Shown: positions 22,103 through 33,963, counted from the first letter of the stretch. The stretch is DNA of 64,000 nt from Karstenula rhodostoma CBS 690.94 (GCA_010093485.1 MU001511.1:186001-250000); one strand, 5' to 3'. Notes: generated from the letters alone by a model not told the origin. Numbers and translations are program-made.

Positions 22103-24110
22103 ATGAGTATGACGGAGAAACAGCAGCAGACCCAAGGCGCCGCTTCTCCAGCCAAACGTCGCGCAGCCTCACCCTGGTGCATCGAACTCATGCCGTAAAC
22201 GCAGCTTTTAAGTCTCCCGAACGAGCTGCTTGTGCAAATGATTGAACTTGTGGTGGAAGAGTCGACTTCGGACTTCGATGGCGAAGGTGTATTCTCAAAC
22301 GAAGCTGGAGTTAGAAACGGTGTGGAATACAGGTATATTGTATACGATCACTATATATATTGTGTACGATCACTATGAGGGCGGGTAAATCAATGAAGGG
22401 GTGGATACAGGTATACGGACCATAACCCACCGAAGCTGCAGCGGAGCTATGATCTTCTGAAACCACTTTCTCTGGTGTGCCGGAGGTTCCTCGGCATTGA
22501 TCAGCCTTTGACTTTGCATACAATTTGCTTCCAAGAGCCACCCTATCCTGGCACCAGATGGGACGAACCTGGCGGAAAATGGGATTGCAAACTTCCCAAC
22601 AGGACTCATTGCAATAATCATCGTACTCTCGCCGAAAACCCTCGTTTGAGAGAGTATTGCGGGTATTTGCTAGCCTTTTGTACAACGGACTGTTGCAGAT
22701 CTGATTTCCCCCTTGGCAATCAGGACGTTACATCTGATGCCCGTTCCTGATGCCTTACTAAATGGAAGCATGCTTCAATCGCAGAAGATTAATGTGGCAG
22801 GTGATTTCGCCTGTAGTTTGTCCAATCTTTGTAGTATCAGTGTTAGAGGCGTTGACACTACGGATTTGATACATGGGGATAGTGCTGATACTACTGGCGT
22901 AGAAACACCGCAGTGCTTCATTCACCTCATTGCATCTTCACGACTACTTGGAACGACCCGAGGCCATGTCTTTGATCCTCCTGTGGCCCGCCACACTTAC
23001 TCGCTTCGTCTCGCTGGGGTTGACATGTGGGGATCCTGGAACCGCGTCAGACAATAGGGAGGCACCCGTAGGGCGGCCGCGAGGAGGGAGTGTAGGGGTA
23101 GTTATTGGAGTGAGTCACGCGTGAACCGTGGCTCTAGGACTATCGTCGTCTTAATTATCTCAACACTGTGAAGCTCCATGGAACATAATAGATGAAGCTT
23201 CTCAGTTTTGACGATTATCCACATGCTATGGACTATCCTATGTTCGGGTCTTGGCTACTGAGTAACAAGGATCCTCTCAAGCATGTCATTTTAGACCGTC
23301 TTTCAGAAAGGCGACCACTGAGCCCTCAACGCGACATTATTCACACATTTGGAGCACTTACATCTCTCAAGGTGGGCAACGCACAAACCTTCTGTGGAGT
23401 TTCACTTTCATGTTGTAGAAATTCTTGGTCCAAATCTCAAAACCTTCTATTGGGACCTCGATACCTTTCCCAGTATGGAACCAAAAGATTGGCATGCAGT
23501 TGGACAAGAAGACCTCCTCTGGATTGAGAAGCTGGAGGTCATAGCCCGCGGTGCTGTTCTCCGGATACTCCAAATACAGCTCAGTCCCCAACTCGAAGAT
23601 ATCACCGAGGATACGGGAACATGGGATACGGTGATTGAGCTGAGGGAGATAGTGTTCAGACCCAAGGTCTGGAAGTTTTGTATGCAACAAACAATCTGCA
23701 TCTAAGGAACAGTAGCTAAACTAAGTCCAGGACATGGATCGAAGTAGTCTTTTACATGATTACGAATTTAATCAACAGTTCGAAATGGAGTTATGGGGAA
23801 GAGGGCCAAGACAATGACGAAGATTTTTTTGATGGCTACTAGCTTTGGGAGGACATCCGATCGTACCTCGCGCCCAAACCAAATGCATAAAGGGACTTCA
23901 GCCTGGAGATCTGCGAAGACGACTAGAAAACATTCAATTGTTGACTCTTCGCGAGATTCTGCAAGCCGCGGCAAGACGAGAAAACATTTTCCACCGCAAG
24001 TCAATCTCAAGGTGCTTTATCATCAGACCACCGTACTTGCACGTGCGCCGCCAGCCAGGATTCGACCAACAATGTCATCTTTTTGTAACATCCTTGGTGG
24101 CCGTAACCCA
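22103..24110 (+). pseudogene. F-box/LRR-type gene relic
   Basis: The ATG at 22103 starts a frame with an F-box-like motif (LLSLPNELLVQMIELV) preceded by an in-frame TAA at 22196-22198. CAA to TAA would be a CpA-to-TpA change, the preferred RIP context. After an insertion at 22338-22404, the frame resumes with YDLLKPLSLVCRRFLGIDQP, typical of fungal F-box proteins, and runs to a stop at 22750. Downstream, leucine-rich fragments appear in shifting frames (SNLCSISVRGVDTTDLIHG, 22713-23057; ILGPNLKTFYWDLDTFPSM, 23349-23705; 23845-24132). Intact relatives recruit substrates to SCF ubiquitin ligases, but with a nonsense codon and several frameshifts this copy is almost certainly dead. The 3' end is approximate. 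Confidence 0.75.
22338..22404 (+). repeat. Miniature dispersed repeat, copy b, occupying an intron position
   Basis: The 11-mer ATACAGGTATA occurs at 22327-22337 and 22405-22415 and bounds a 67-bp insertion with two tandem copies of TTGTRTACGATCACTAT followed by GGGCGGGTAAATCAATGAAG. Because the duplicated target contains AG|GT, removing 22333-22410 as a GT-AG intron (78 nt) exactly regenerates the uninterrupted F-box reading frame. Confidence 0.75.
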
Positions 24111-24519
24111 TGATGGGGGCCGTTCTTACTAGATTGGGTATGCTGTGCGTCAGCCCCACAAGCGCGTGCCGTTAGTGCGATCTGACGTGCCATCACCGCG
24201 GTGTTAAGCGCCGCGATCCATATGCTACAGGAGAGAAATAAATATCGTATATGGTTACTATAAAGGCGGGTAAATCAATAAAGCGGGCGGGACAATAAGG
24301 TGTTGTGCTTCGCCGATGCACAAAGGGACCAAAAAGGGCACAAGAGAGAAAACCGTTATAAAGGTTAAGGTTTAGTGGTTTATGCAACACTCGCCTGCAT
24401 ATCTCAAACGAAGGATTCGGGTAGCAGCAGGAACAGCGCGAGAAAAATGGAGAAATACTTATGATCTCCCAAGACCTTAGCAGAAAGCTTCATCATCCCT
24501 TCGACCACAAAGACCAAAC
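24111..24519. other. Intergenic stretch between F-box relic and carboxylesterase
   Basis: Apart from the repeat copy at 24239-24339, it holds only the presumed promoter of the downstream esterase. No gene was recognised. Confidence 0.4.
24239..24339 (+). repeat. Miniature dispersed repeat, copy c (101 bp)
   Basis: Flanked by ACAGGAGAGAAA (24227-24238) and ACAAGAGAGAAA (24340-24351), 11 of 12 matching. It contains ACTATAAAGGCGGGTAAATC, then GTTGTGCTTCGCCGATGCAC and AAAGGGACCAAAAAGGG, collinear with the left half of the long copy at 18913. Confidence 0.75.
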
Positions 24520-26186
24520 ATGCGCCTACATCGCTCTGTTTCGGCATTGCTTGCACCAAGCGCACTTGCGCGAACCATCAATGTGTCCAACGGGACTATC
24601 CAAGGAGGATTGTGCCCATCTTCAACTGCGGACTATTACCATGCCATCCCATTCGCCCAACCACCGTTAGGACCTCTTCGCTTTTCAGGGCCTCAACCTT
24701 TCAACAGAAAGTTTAATGGGACCCTAGACGGCACCAAAAGCGCACCTAGTTGCATCCAATTTAGCAGCGACTTCATTGAACCTCAACCTTGGTCGGAAGA
24801 CTGTTTGTTCCTAAATGTTTGGGCACCCAAGAACACGAGTAGTGAGTCGAAGCTACCGGTGAAGGTATGGGTCTACGGCGGCAGCAATACGGCCGGTGGA
24901 ATAAGTGATCCGCTTTATGACGGGTGCAACTCTGCTGTCGATTCTATTGTTGTGTCCATCAACTACCGACTAGGTCCTCTAGGATTCTTAGCGCTGGAAG
25001 ATGCGGGTCTATCGGGCAACTATGCGGTGCAGGACATCCTTCTGGGGCTTCGATGGGTGAAGGATAATATTGAGGCCTTCGGTGGTGATCCAGTAAATTT
25101 ATCTGAACAGAGAAAGTGGCGAGAACTAACGTAGAATAGTCTAAAGTGCTCCTGTTCGGACAGTCCGCAGGCGCCGGATTGTCCTTCATCATCAGCACGC
25201 TTCCAGAGGCTCCTTCACTCATAAGTGCCGTGGCAACAGAGTCTGGAGGAGGGAGAAGTTCTGTCCCCTATACTGAAGCCCAGCCATACTTCAAGACATT
25301 TGTGAAGAACCTAGGCTGCGCACTCAATGATCTGGAGTGCCTGCGTTCCAAGTCGCCGGAAGAGCTCAATGCTTCATTCCCTGTTGAACAGACATCAGCC
25401 ACGATTACACTAAGGTACGCGAAGGGCTTCGCCCCGGTTGTTGATGGCGAGATCGTGCCAGAAGACCCAGCGGCAGTTGGCAGCCGTGTCCCCGCCATCT
25501 TTGGTTCCACGACTGCCGATGGTTCACTCTTCGCCCTTAGTGCGTACAAGAACAATTTCCCACCGACGGAACTCAATTACACAAGCTTCATCGATTCAAA
25601 CTTCGGTACGTATGCGTCGATGGTCAAGTCCTATTATCCAATCTCCCGGTTCGCAAACATCTCCTCTGCCTCACTTGCCCCTTATTTTGCCATGACTGCA
25701 ATCTGGACCCACGCATCCTACACCTGCTCCGCACAACGAGGCCTCAAGAAATCCATAGCAAAGGGTGTTCCCGCATATGCCTATCTTTGGGGTGTAGCTC
25801 CAAGCTGTCCCTGGGATTCGCAGTTTAGTGGCGTCAACCCCCAGATACTCAAGCTTCTTGGTGTGACGCACACTTCCGAGATTCCCTTCATATTCCGGAA
25901 TACAGAACATCTGCCTCTACCTAACGGCACATGCAGCTTCTCGGACAGGGATAAGAAGATCAGTGATGCAGTTTCAAGTGCATGGACAGCGATGGCAGGG
26001 GCGCAGAGTCCGGACTCCCCGCTGCTACCTGAAGCCTGGCCGACTTTCAGTAGCAATGGAACGAGAGGACTTATTGCGACGGAAGATGGGGTGACTATTG
26101 GAGACATTGATTACAGTTTCTGCAAGCTGTGGGATAGTATCAACGCGGCTATGTTGGGTAACGGGACACAAAGTTCGTCAAGCTAG
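24520..26186 (+). CDS. Secreted type-B carboxylesterase/lipase (2 exons)
   Basis: Alpha/beta-hydrolase ester hydrolase. Exons 24520-25092 and 25140-26186 give 539 aa; the 47-nt intron (GTAAAT...AATAG, branch CTAAC) joins GGDP to SKVLLFGQSAG, restoring the canonical motif. The first 18 residues (MRLHRSVSALLAPSALAR) resemble a signal sequence. The EDCLFLNVWAP motif and VWVYGGSNTAGG oxyanion region are present. The nucleophile is Ser200 in GQSAG, and the histidine is in LGVTHTSEIPFIF. The acid position, usually Glu in GSNSDEG, reads GSTTADG, so Asp replaces Glu; this is tolerated in some alpha/beta hydrolases. The GYG/HGG loop is also modified. It is probably active but divergent from the carboxylesterase at the left edge; substrate is unknown. 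Confidence 0.88.
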
Positions 26187-26504
26187 ACTGGGAGTCCAGC
26201 TGCGATATTGGCCCGAGAATAGTCAATGAGCTATCGATCTGATACTATTTAGACCCTCGATATTGCAAATTTTTGTTGGATCGAAGTTCCTTCGAGAATT
26301 ATAACCAAAAATGACGTCATCGCGCGCTGCCCTTATGCGCTCGATGTCTACCTATTCCATATCAGTATCACCTAAAAGCTAAAGTGTGCTCTCACCAATA
26401 CGTCACTGAATCGTTGCTTTCTGATGCAGACTCTAAGAACACTTTTTCGCACGAAACACACACAGCAGTGCCTACGTCATTACACTCAAACAACAAACCT
26501 CAAT
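26187..26504. other. Intergenic stretch, no gene recognised
   Basis: 318 bp between the esterase stop and the epimerase relic. It presumably contains the latter's promoter; nothing specific was recognised. Confidence 0.4.
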
Positions 26505-27183
26505 ATGAAGATCGCAATCACAGGAGCACGCGGCACGGTCGGTCAAGACGTCGTCAAGTCAGCCGTCGATGCCGGCCACTCCGTCGTTCAAATCAACCGA
26601 ACGGAGCAGAAGCCTGACGACACACCCAATTCAGAGTTCCGCACCGCAGACACAGCCAACGACTACGACGCCACTGTGAAAGCCTTCAAGGGCTGCATAT
26701 GCCAATCAGCCGCTGAAGTTCAAGTACTTTCCCATCGACGAAGACTACCCGCCGAACCCCACCGATGCGTACGCGCTTGCCAAAATCCAAGCAGAGATGC
26801 AGGCAAAGGCTTTCGTAAACTGGTTCCCCGGAACGAAGATCGCGTGTCTTCGGATTCACGAGGTGGCGCCGAAGAAGGATGTGCAGAAGGAGCATGAAGA
26901 GAACTGGGAGGCTGCGGCTGTAGGCCAGCTTTGGGCGTGGGTGAGTCCGGCGGCGGTCGCACGGGCGTGTCTTCTGAGCGTTGAGAAGGCGGACTCGTAT
27001 GAGGGATGCGGGGTGTTCAATATTGTGGCGCCAGAGACGACACAGAAGACGACTTCGGCGGAGCTAGCGAAGAAGTATTATCCGGATGCGGAGGTTAGGT
27101 CGGGGCTAGAGGGTAATAAGGGATTCTGGACGATTGACAAGGCTGAGAAGGTATTGGGATGGAAGCATGAGGAGAAACAGTAG
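26505..27183 (+). pseudogene. NAD(P)-dependent epimerase/dehydratase gene with internal deletion
   Basis: The first 66 codons encode the start of an extended SDR: MKIAITGARGTVGQDVV carries the TGxxGxxG nucleotide-binding motif. At about 26693-26697 the sequence jumps from ...AFKGC to ...AYANQPLKFKYFPIDEDYP, which is in another frame. From there it is collinear with the C-terminal half, including the catalytic YxxxK (DAYALAK) and an open frame to TAG at 27181. The missing segment would carry the Asp/Asn-rich NAD-contact strands and the active-site Ser (usually YASSVN), about 60-70 residues by family layout. No GT-AG intron can bridge the break. A short TGC/GC overlap at the joint suggests a microhomology deletion. 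The intact enzyme would act on a nucleotide sugar or small substrate. Confidence 0.85.
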
Positions 27184-28354
27184 CTTGCATTGTGAGATCG
27201 TATGATCAGGAGCTACGATGAAAAATTTGTCACTTGAAGGGTAAACATCAAACGAAGGAGGCACCGATCACCTAGCTGGTATGTAAATCGATAAGCTGAA
27301 TATAGTTCAAATTAGATGTGATGGCTACTGATCAAGGGAACTGCAGTAAGGCGATGACGTCACTATCTAGCAACGACCGTTGCTAAACTCTCCGATCACT
27401 CGCAACCCGATCGGTTTCGCTTCAGATGTTACCATTTACTTTTGCATATCCACGGGATAAAGCCATTGCATTCATTGGTGTAACATACCCGACATCGACG
27501 GGCAAAATTCCACCGGCAGGACCTCTGTTGAGGCGAGTGAAAACAAGCTGCCCGTAATGACATTTCGCTCAATGGCTTTCTCCAAACCTGACCAGGTCCG
27601 TGTTGGTGATTCAATGATCGAACTACTGCAAACTGATGGATCACTTGTCGCACAAGCTCTGTCGCTCAGTCGAATATTCGAGAAAAGTGTAAGATAGCAG
27701 CGCGAGATTTGCCCGCGTGGTACGCTCTGTTCTACTCACAGAATATGCATGGATCTGCGTCCTAGTATCTATCAAACTCTAATCTTGAGTTGGTGACGAT
27801 GGACATGGTCCCTTTGCGGAGTGGTTCACTTCTACATTGCAGCCCCTCAAATTGTTGCGCGCGGAGATCCAAGTGGCAATAGCAGCACACACGGGCCCTC
27901 GAACTTTCGATTGATCTGTTAGCCTTCGGTAGCTTGCTCCGCTTTCTTGTATGCGGCTTGCGGCTTGTTCGCGCACCAGTTCCCTCGAGTGAACGGTGAG
28001 TGCACGGACGTTTAACATCATTCATCTCCCTCGAGTCTCTTCGACAATAGCAGTGAGGTGTTCACTTTCATCACTCGTCGCTCAGCGCTCAAAAAAAGAT
28101 GGCTGGTATTGTCGTTTGACGCACAATTGGCGCCCCACCCGCTGTCAAAAAGCCTTATACCTCGCCCTCAGACTTCCTTTCTTCTCCAGCACACCTCTTC
28201 TCAACTTCATTTTCGCTATTTCGCTTCTTCGCATCTATAAAAGATACCTTGACGGTATCAATTCTCTTCTAGTTACGCTGGGCGTCATCTTTTGAGCTAC
28301 GCTCACCTACTTTGATATCTACTTCTGACCTGAGACTGGTTCTCATTGTTCGAC
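27184..28354. other. Intergenic stretch, upstream of the acidic coiled-coil protein
   Basis: No conserved frame was recognised. The last 300 bases are pyrimidine-rich, as expected for a fungal promoter and 5' leader. Confidence 0.4.
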
Positions 28355-30170
28355 ATGTCTGGCTACAACCACAACAACTTCAACGGATTGAATCCGTTCA
28401 ATGACGCTGCTGGCACTCCCTCTTACTTCGATACTCCTTCTATGGACTTTAATGATTTCCACCCGGCTGCTGGTGGCTCCAACACGCGTCCCCCTTCGTT
28501 TTATGACAATGGTACGTGTGCCCATATGTTACACGAACCGTCATTCTAATATATGCCTAGGTACTGCTGGTCAGTATCGCGACAGAGAATCAAAACAACT
28601 CTCTCCTCTTCAGGACAATCTCGACCTTTACCAAGATGACTCCTTACAATCTCCGGTTCATGCTGGTCCCAGCAACTCCTCATCCTCAGCTCGAGCTGTC
28701 TTGAACAGTGCTGGCAATGCCCCATCCACAGAGCCAACCAGCCCCACCAGTCCTACGCAGGAACTTAGCGCGCGTGCGCGGCGCGTTTACGACAGATTGC
28801 CGGAGAGCATACGACACACTGTCGGTTGGCACCCTCAGCTCGACAGAATGCTTTCCGAACACCCTCACTTCATTCCTACGTTCGATTTCGAGTCTGCAAT
28901 GAGCATGACCTCGAGGGACGTGGTGAACCCTGTTTCCGGTGACATCCCTCCCGCAGTCGTCGACGACGACGAACTTGCAGCGATCCGCAATCACTTTGGG
29001 CTTGATCTCAACACCCTCACAGTTGAGCAGCTCGCCGGTATGGGACACGATTTTCTCGACATGATTGCGGCGCATCCGAAGATCATCGACCTTCTCCAGC
29101 AATACCGCTATGAGCCCACTGTCGCACCTGAGACCATCTCCACCATCTTGCCGAATGTAGGCATTGCGCTCAACAAAAACCCCTGTCTACTCGAGTATTA
29201 CCAGGTACCCCTCAGGAAGGGTGAGGATAATGGCGAGGAAGAAGAGGAGGAAGACGGCGAGATGGCCGATGATGAAGAGGAGGAGAACGAGGACCAAGGT
29301 TCCGACGGCAAGGGTAAAGGGAAGAAGAGTGAGAGAAAATTTCTCCCTCGTAAGGTCCAATACGCTCCCTACCGGTACATGTTCAAGTCCGCCGCAGAGG
29401 CACGCGCGCACCGCACAAAGGTCCGACATCCAGCCAAGATCGCAAAGGACATCGACCGCGTCGAGCAGTACGGGCGCTACTACTGGACGAGGCGCATCTA
29501 CGAGTCGATGATCAACGTCGACCTCATCTTCGACAACAAGACCTCCGTCATCGCCACAAACTTCAGCAAGCTCCACCACTTCAACGAGGAGGATCTCGAG
29601 GCTACCGCCCACCACATCTTCGACGAGTGCATCAGCGTCCACCGCCGCGGCTGGACCGGCTACGACTACAACCGCCACGACTACAAGCGCGGCAAGCTAA
29701 AGGACATCTTCCCTGGGACCATTGAGGGTCGTCTCGAGCGCATCTGCGGCATCCTCAAGCACAGCAAGGCTATCGCCAATGACTGCCTTGTCGGCGGCAA
29801 CGACTTGCTAATGCAGACGGTCGATAATCCTATCCATCGCGCCTCAACCAAGACTGCGAACAACAAGGGCAACATGGAGCGCGCGCTCCGCCTGAGGAAG
29901 CAGGAGACTGACCGGCAGAGGGAAAAGAGGCTTGCGAGAGAGGCAGCCAAGAAGGAAAGGGATGAGGCTAGGAAGCTCGAGAAGGAGCGGAAAGAGGCGG
30001 AGAAGCAGAAGGAGAAGGAGAGGAAGGAGAAGGAGAGACAGGAGGCGAAAGAGAAGAAGGAGGCTGAGAAACAGCAAGAGAAGGAGAGGAAACAGGCTGA
30101 GAGGGAGCGGGAGAAGGAGAGGAAGCAGGCCGAGAGGGAGCAGGCTGCTGCCGCTCGCAGGAGGCGTTAG
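28355..30170 (+). CDS. Hypothetical protein with acidic region and C-terminal Lys/Glu coiled coil (2 exons)
   Basis: Exons 28355-28511 and 28561-30170 give 588 aa; the 49-nt intron (GTACGT...CTAG) joins FYDNG to TAGQYRD. The N terminus is Asn/Ser/Pro-rich and low complexity. Residues about 125-270 contain a conserved-looking helical part (SARARRVYDRLPESIRHTVG, LAAIRNHFGLDLNTLTVEQL). Residues about 272-312 are strongly acidic followed by KGKGKK. Residues about 318-480 are rich in aromatic and basic residues (YAPYRYMFKSAAEAR, RRGWTGYDYNRHDYKRG). The last 100 residues are an uninterrupted charged helix of KERKEAEKQ-type repeats, predicted coiled coil. No enzyme motif or membrane segment is visible. 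A nuclear or chromatin-associated role is possible but unproven. Confidence 0.8.
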
Positions 30171-31498
30171 GTGTGAGCTTCGTTTGAGAGGGGCTGGCTA
30201 TTCTGATATCGGGGTGTTTTTGCTGAGGGCAGTTTCGCGATGGTTGGTCGGTTGCTATCGTTTGACGGCAATGAGCCTTTCCCTGGTGGATAGGCATCTC
30301 AGCCACCGCATGCGCATCATAAGTTGCTTCTATTAATACTACATCAAAAAGCCGAAAAAATTCAAAACTTCAAAATGAAAATCTCGTGCACGTGTGTTTG
30401 TTGGTTTGCATCATTGCGTTGGGAAAAGGTCACACGAAAACGTCAGACGTCGACCAGTTAGGGACCTTAATTCTTTGCTAGTTGTATCAGAGGATACCAT
30501 AGGAAAGTGCTAGCTGCAGTACAGCAATGGGTTCGAGCAATCCCCAAGTAGGCTACATTAGACGCATGTTCATGGACGGCGGCTCACAGTGAACATGTGT
30601 GGCGCCTCGTTAGACCTTGTTGAGACAAGCCAAATCAGAACCCGAGGATTCAAATGTCAAGTCTGGACCGCATGGCTTGCGTAATTCGCGTTGATAGTGT
30701 TCACGATATCCCGTGTCGCCGGTGTGCAACTATCCCGAGGCCAGCGCGATTCCATGTGGTTTGGCCTTGCCTCGATTAGGCAAATGCTGTTCAGACCAGG
30801 ACGTCCAGAAGTCGTTTTACTGGGAGGGGTCATATCGTTGTTGGGTTCTTGAGTAGCTCCCGCGAACAAGCGCTCGGCCCCCGAACGATTGACAGCTGTC
30901 AGAGCCTTGCGACAAGTCCCTGCATTTCTAGCGCAAGCCTCTCGACCTCGTTTGCAGCGGAGAAGCTCGTGATTTGGCATCATTGCAGTTACCCCGCAAT
31001 CTCATGGGTGCAGTGCCCTGTTTTAAAGCTGACGTGCGAGTATTCTTGAGAAAGATCGTAGTGGATGTAAATGCCCGCCCGGAGACCACGCACGTGACTC
31101 GGGCGAAACCTTGGCACGGATCTTCTATGCAGTACTGCGGCATAGTTGACCACGAGATCACAATGGCCCGGGATTCTACGACTCGTGGTACTACTGTAGT
31201 GTTGGAGCACGGTATTGTTCGATGTTCCAGGGCGATGGGCGATGGGTGACGTAAGGCGGGGGCGGGGTGAAGAAAGATCTGCAGGGGTGCAGTGGCAGGC
31301 GCGACCGAGGCGCACGATTTCTGATGCCTCCGTCGCCGTCGTCAGTCCCACATTCAGGCAACAGCAACAGCATTGTCTATTTACTCGCATGACAGCAAAT
31401 CTCTGCGATATTTGCCTTTTCGAAATTCGTCCTCGCGCTAACCCGCCTCCTACACGACTCGCCCGCGCGCCTGCCGCTCCCAGTGCCATACCGCAGTC
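30171..31498. other. Intergenic stretch, no gene recognised
   Basis: It contains the 3' flank of the upstream gene and the promoter of the phosducin-like gene. The 229-codon minus-strand frame near 30989-31678 overlaps the first exon of that gene and has no recognisable domain. Confidence 0.45.
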
Positions 31499-32528
31499 AT
31501 GCAGATGCCGGATATGCCCGTCAATGTGCCTGTCGACGACCCCAATGCGGATACAGAATGGTGAGCCGTCGCTTTTCGCGTTGGCCACCATGTGTGGGCT
31601 GACAAGTGCAGGAACGACATCCTCCGCAAGCACGGCGTTATTCCCGAGAAGCCTCCCTCGCCGACGCCTATGATACAAGAAGCGCTTGAGGAGGCCCGCA
31701 GACTAGCACATGAGAACAGGCTGGAGGGGAAGGACCTGGATGAGCTTGCGGAGCTCGAGGATGACGAGGACGACGATTTCCTCGAGCACTACCGGTACTT
31801 TGCTGGCACTCGTGAACATGGCGTGGCAGGGCATAGCTAACGCATGGTAGGAACAAGCGCCTGCAGGAGCTATCGACAATCAACACTGCTTCCGTGTACA
31901 ACCAGGTTTATCACCTTCAAAAGCCTGACTACTCGCGAGACGTCACTGAGGCCTCCAGCAAAGCCCATGTATTGGTCCTCCTGACTTCGTCTCATGGCAC
32001 CAACGGCGAGTCTCGAATCTTGATTGACATATGGCGGGAGCTTGCGCAGCGCTTTGGCGATGTTAAATTCTGTCAGATGCGTGCGGACCTATGCATAGAG
32101 GGCTACCCCGAGAAGAACACTCCGACGGTACTCGTCTACAAGGACGGTGACATCAAGAAGCAGCTGGTGACGTTGCGTGAGCTGAATGGGACACGCACCA
32201 ATGCACAAGGTACGCGCTTGTTTGCTCCGAAACTCCCTCCCTCCCTCGGACATTGTAGTCTGGCCCTCTGTTGCACTTGCTCCACCCTACACAGGCTATG
32301 GGCCCGCACGCTGCGCCTACAGGCATAGCCATCTGTTTAGTTTGTGAGTTCTTGCTGACTTTACGACTCTTCATAGATGTTGAACAATTATTGGTGGACA
32401 TTGGCGCAGTGCGCATTGGAGATACACGCCTGCGGCGTAACAAGGCTGATGCTGATGCCGACGCTCCTACGAGCAAGATACGCCGGGGCGAATCAACTGT
32501 GGATCCAGACGATAGCGACTGGGATTGA
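31499..32528 (+). CDS. plp2: Phosducin-like protein (PhLP2/PDCL3/Plp2 type, 4 exons)
   Basis: Cytosolic co-chaperone of the CCT/TRiC chaperonin that assists folding of actin, tubulin and cell-cycle proteins. Exons 31499-31560, 31612-31794, 31851-32209 and 32377-32528 give 251 aa; introns are 51, 56 and 167 nt, all GT-AG. Diagnostic features are the N-terminal [20 protein letters not shown] signature followed by KPPSP, an acidic helix (ELAELEDDEDDDFLEHYR), and a thioredoxin-like domain from about residue 85 (SSKAHVLVLLTSSHGTNGES, CQMRADLCIEGYPEKNTPTV, LVYKDGD). The thioredoxin fold lacks a CxxC redox motif, as expected. The basic tail (IGDTRLRRNK) ends in an acidic DDSDWD. The third intron is unusually long for this locus and could be alternatively spliced. 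Confidence 0.93.
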
Positions 32529-33963
32529 GGCAGTTGTACGGGGGATGTTCGGAAACTGATCACACCATTCCGAACTGTCTGCAGATTCGGAATAAAACAG
32601 AACGCAACAATCCACCCGGTAGTCCGACTCAGATGGTGAGTCAATATGCCGGTATTTCAATAGACAAGTTGGCTGTAGACGGACAGCAACGCGGACGACG
32701 ACCACTCGAGAGAGGGTGGATCGAGTGATCAACGACACAGGAGACGTGAATAGATGCATAGATGCAGACTCAAATGCATTGAACATACGATGGATGTAAC
32801 ATCGCAGTCAAGCCCCACCGTTGCGCAGCTACCAGCGAATACCAATATCGCCGGTGTCGCGACCCCGCGTGCTGACTTGGGGCTATCGACTAGGGTTCGG
32901 TTTACCTAGTTGCCATGCTGGTTCCCACTGGCTTACTTAAGTTGGTGCACACAAATCTTGCTGAGCTGACATGCCGCAGGAGGTGCTGACTCTGGCCCAA
33001 GGAGGGGTCCGAAAGATGACCATGTCAAGGAGCAACCGGGTTCATCGGGCAAGCGCTCTCGCCAATATGCACGCGGCCCATGCTTTGGTCCCATAGCAAT
33101 GGCCTCGACATCGTTTGTATGCACCGCAGAGCGCATCGAGAAATGAAGCCCAAGATGCGGGTCGGCGACGGGATTAATCGGTTTCCGTGCGAGCCCCAAA
33201 ATATTCTAGACAATCCCCGAGGTTGAGACGGGTTGGGGTACTGAGCGGTGAGCCGTCGCCCTGTCGCTTACCTCCCGGATATGCGCGGCCGAAACTATAA
33301 CGCCGGTCTGGCGAAGATAACGCCGGTCTGTCCGAAGGAGCATCCCCTTTCCACCAGCAGGGCCATGTCGCGAAGAAGCTTTACTACGATTGCGTGACAG
33401 CGACGTGAATTGCAAGCGCCAAGAGGCAAATCACAGGTGGTAGCGAGTGTCTCGATAACGTTAGCCTTGCACGGCTGCCGGCAACGCCCACTCAAGCTTT
33501 GTGGGAGCGGCAGCTAGCTCTTCCGGTCGCGATTATGGGCGATCTCTTGATCAGGTATTCGAGATGACGTCATAAACTGCACTACCCATCACAACGAAGC
33601 CGTGCTTGGGACAGGAGGTCAAATAATTTGTTTGGAGATGCATTACTGCTCTGATGTTATCTGAGGGGTGTGCAGCATCCATGGAGCAAGTGGTGCGGAT
33701 GTGCATGGACATGGGTGCGGACGTGAAGACAATGTGTCGTTGCGATACGACTTTTCCGGGTCCCTCTCACAGGACTCCCAGTCCCTAGGTGCGGCGTAAA
33801 GCTTGTTCGAACTCGAATCATCATATCCGTGAAACGCCATGGTCAAAAGCCGTCGGTCCGTGGACAGTTGGAAAGTACAGTCATGAGCGGGTATAAGGTA
33901 AATGCAAACACGGTACAGCTCTGCTGCCTTTGCGCTGCGCACTGAGCGTGGTCAGGATGAGCG
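32529..33963. other. Intergenic stretch between convergent genes
   Basis: Between the phosducin-like and bZIP 3' ends. A two-copy tandem unit (TAACGCCGGTCTG plus 8 nt) lies at 33297-33333. No gene was recognised. Confidence 0.45.

Noticed and set aside
25093..25146. Frameshift or pseudogene status for the carboxylesterase at 24520
   Set aside because: Using the acceptor at 25139 gives GGDP-SKVLLFGQSAG in frame, so the gene is intact.
30530..30560. GGGTTCGAGCAATCCCC, reminiscent of a tRNA T-arm
   Set aside because: No matching acceptor stem, anticodon arm or A box at the right distance.
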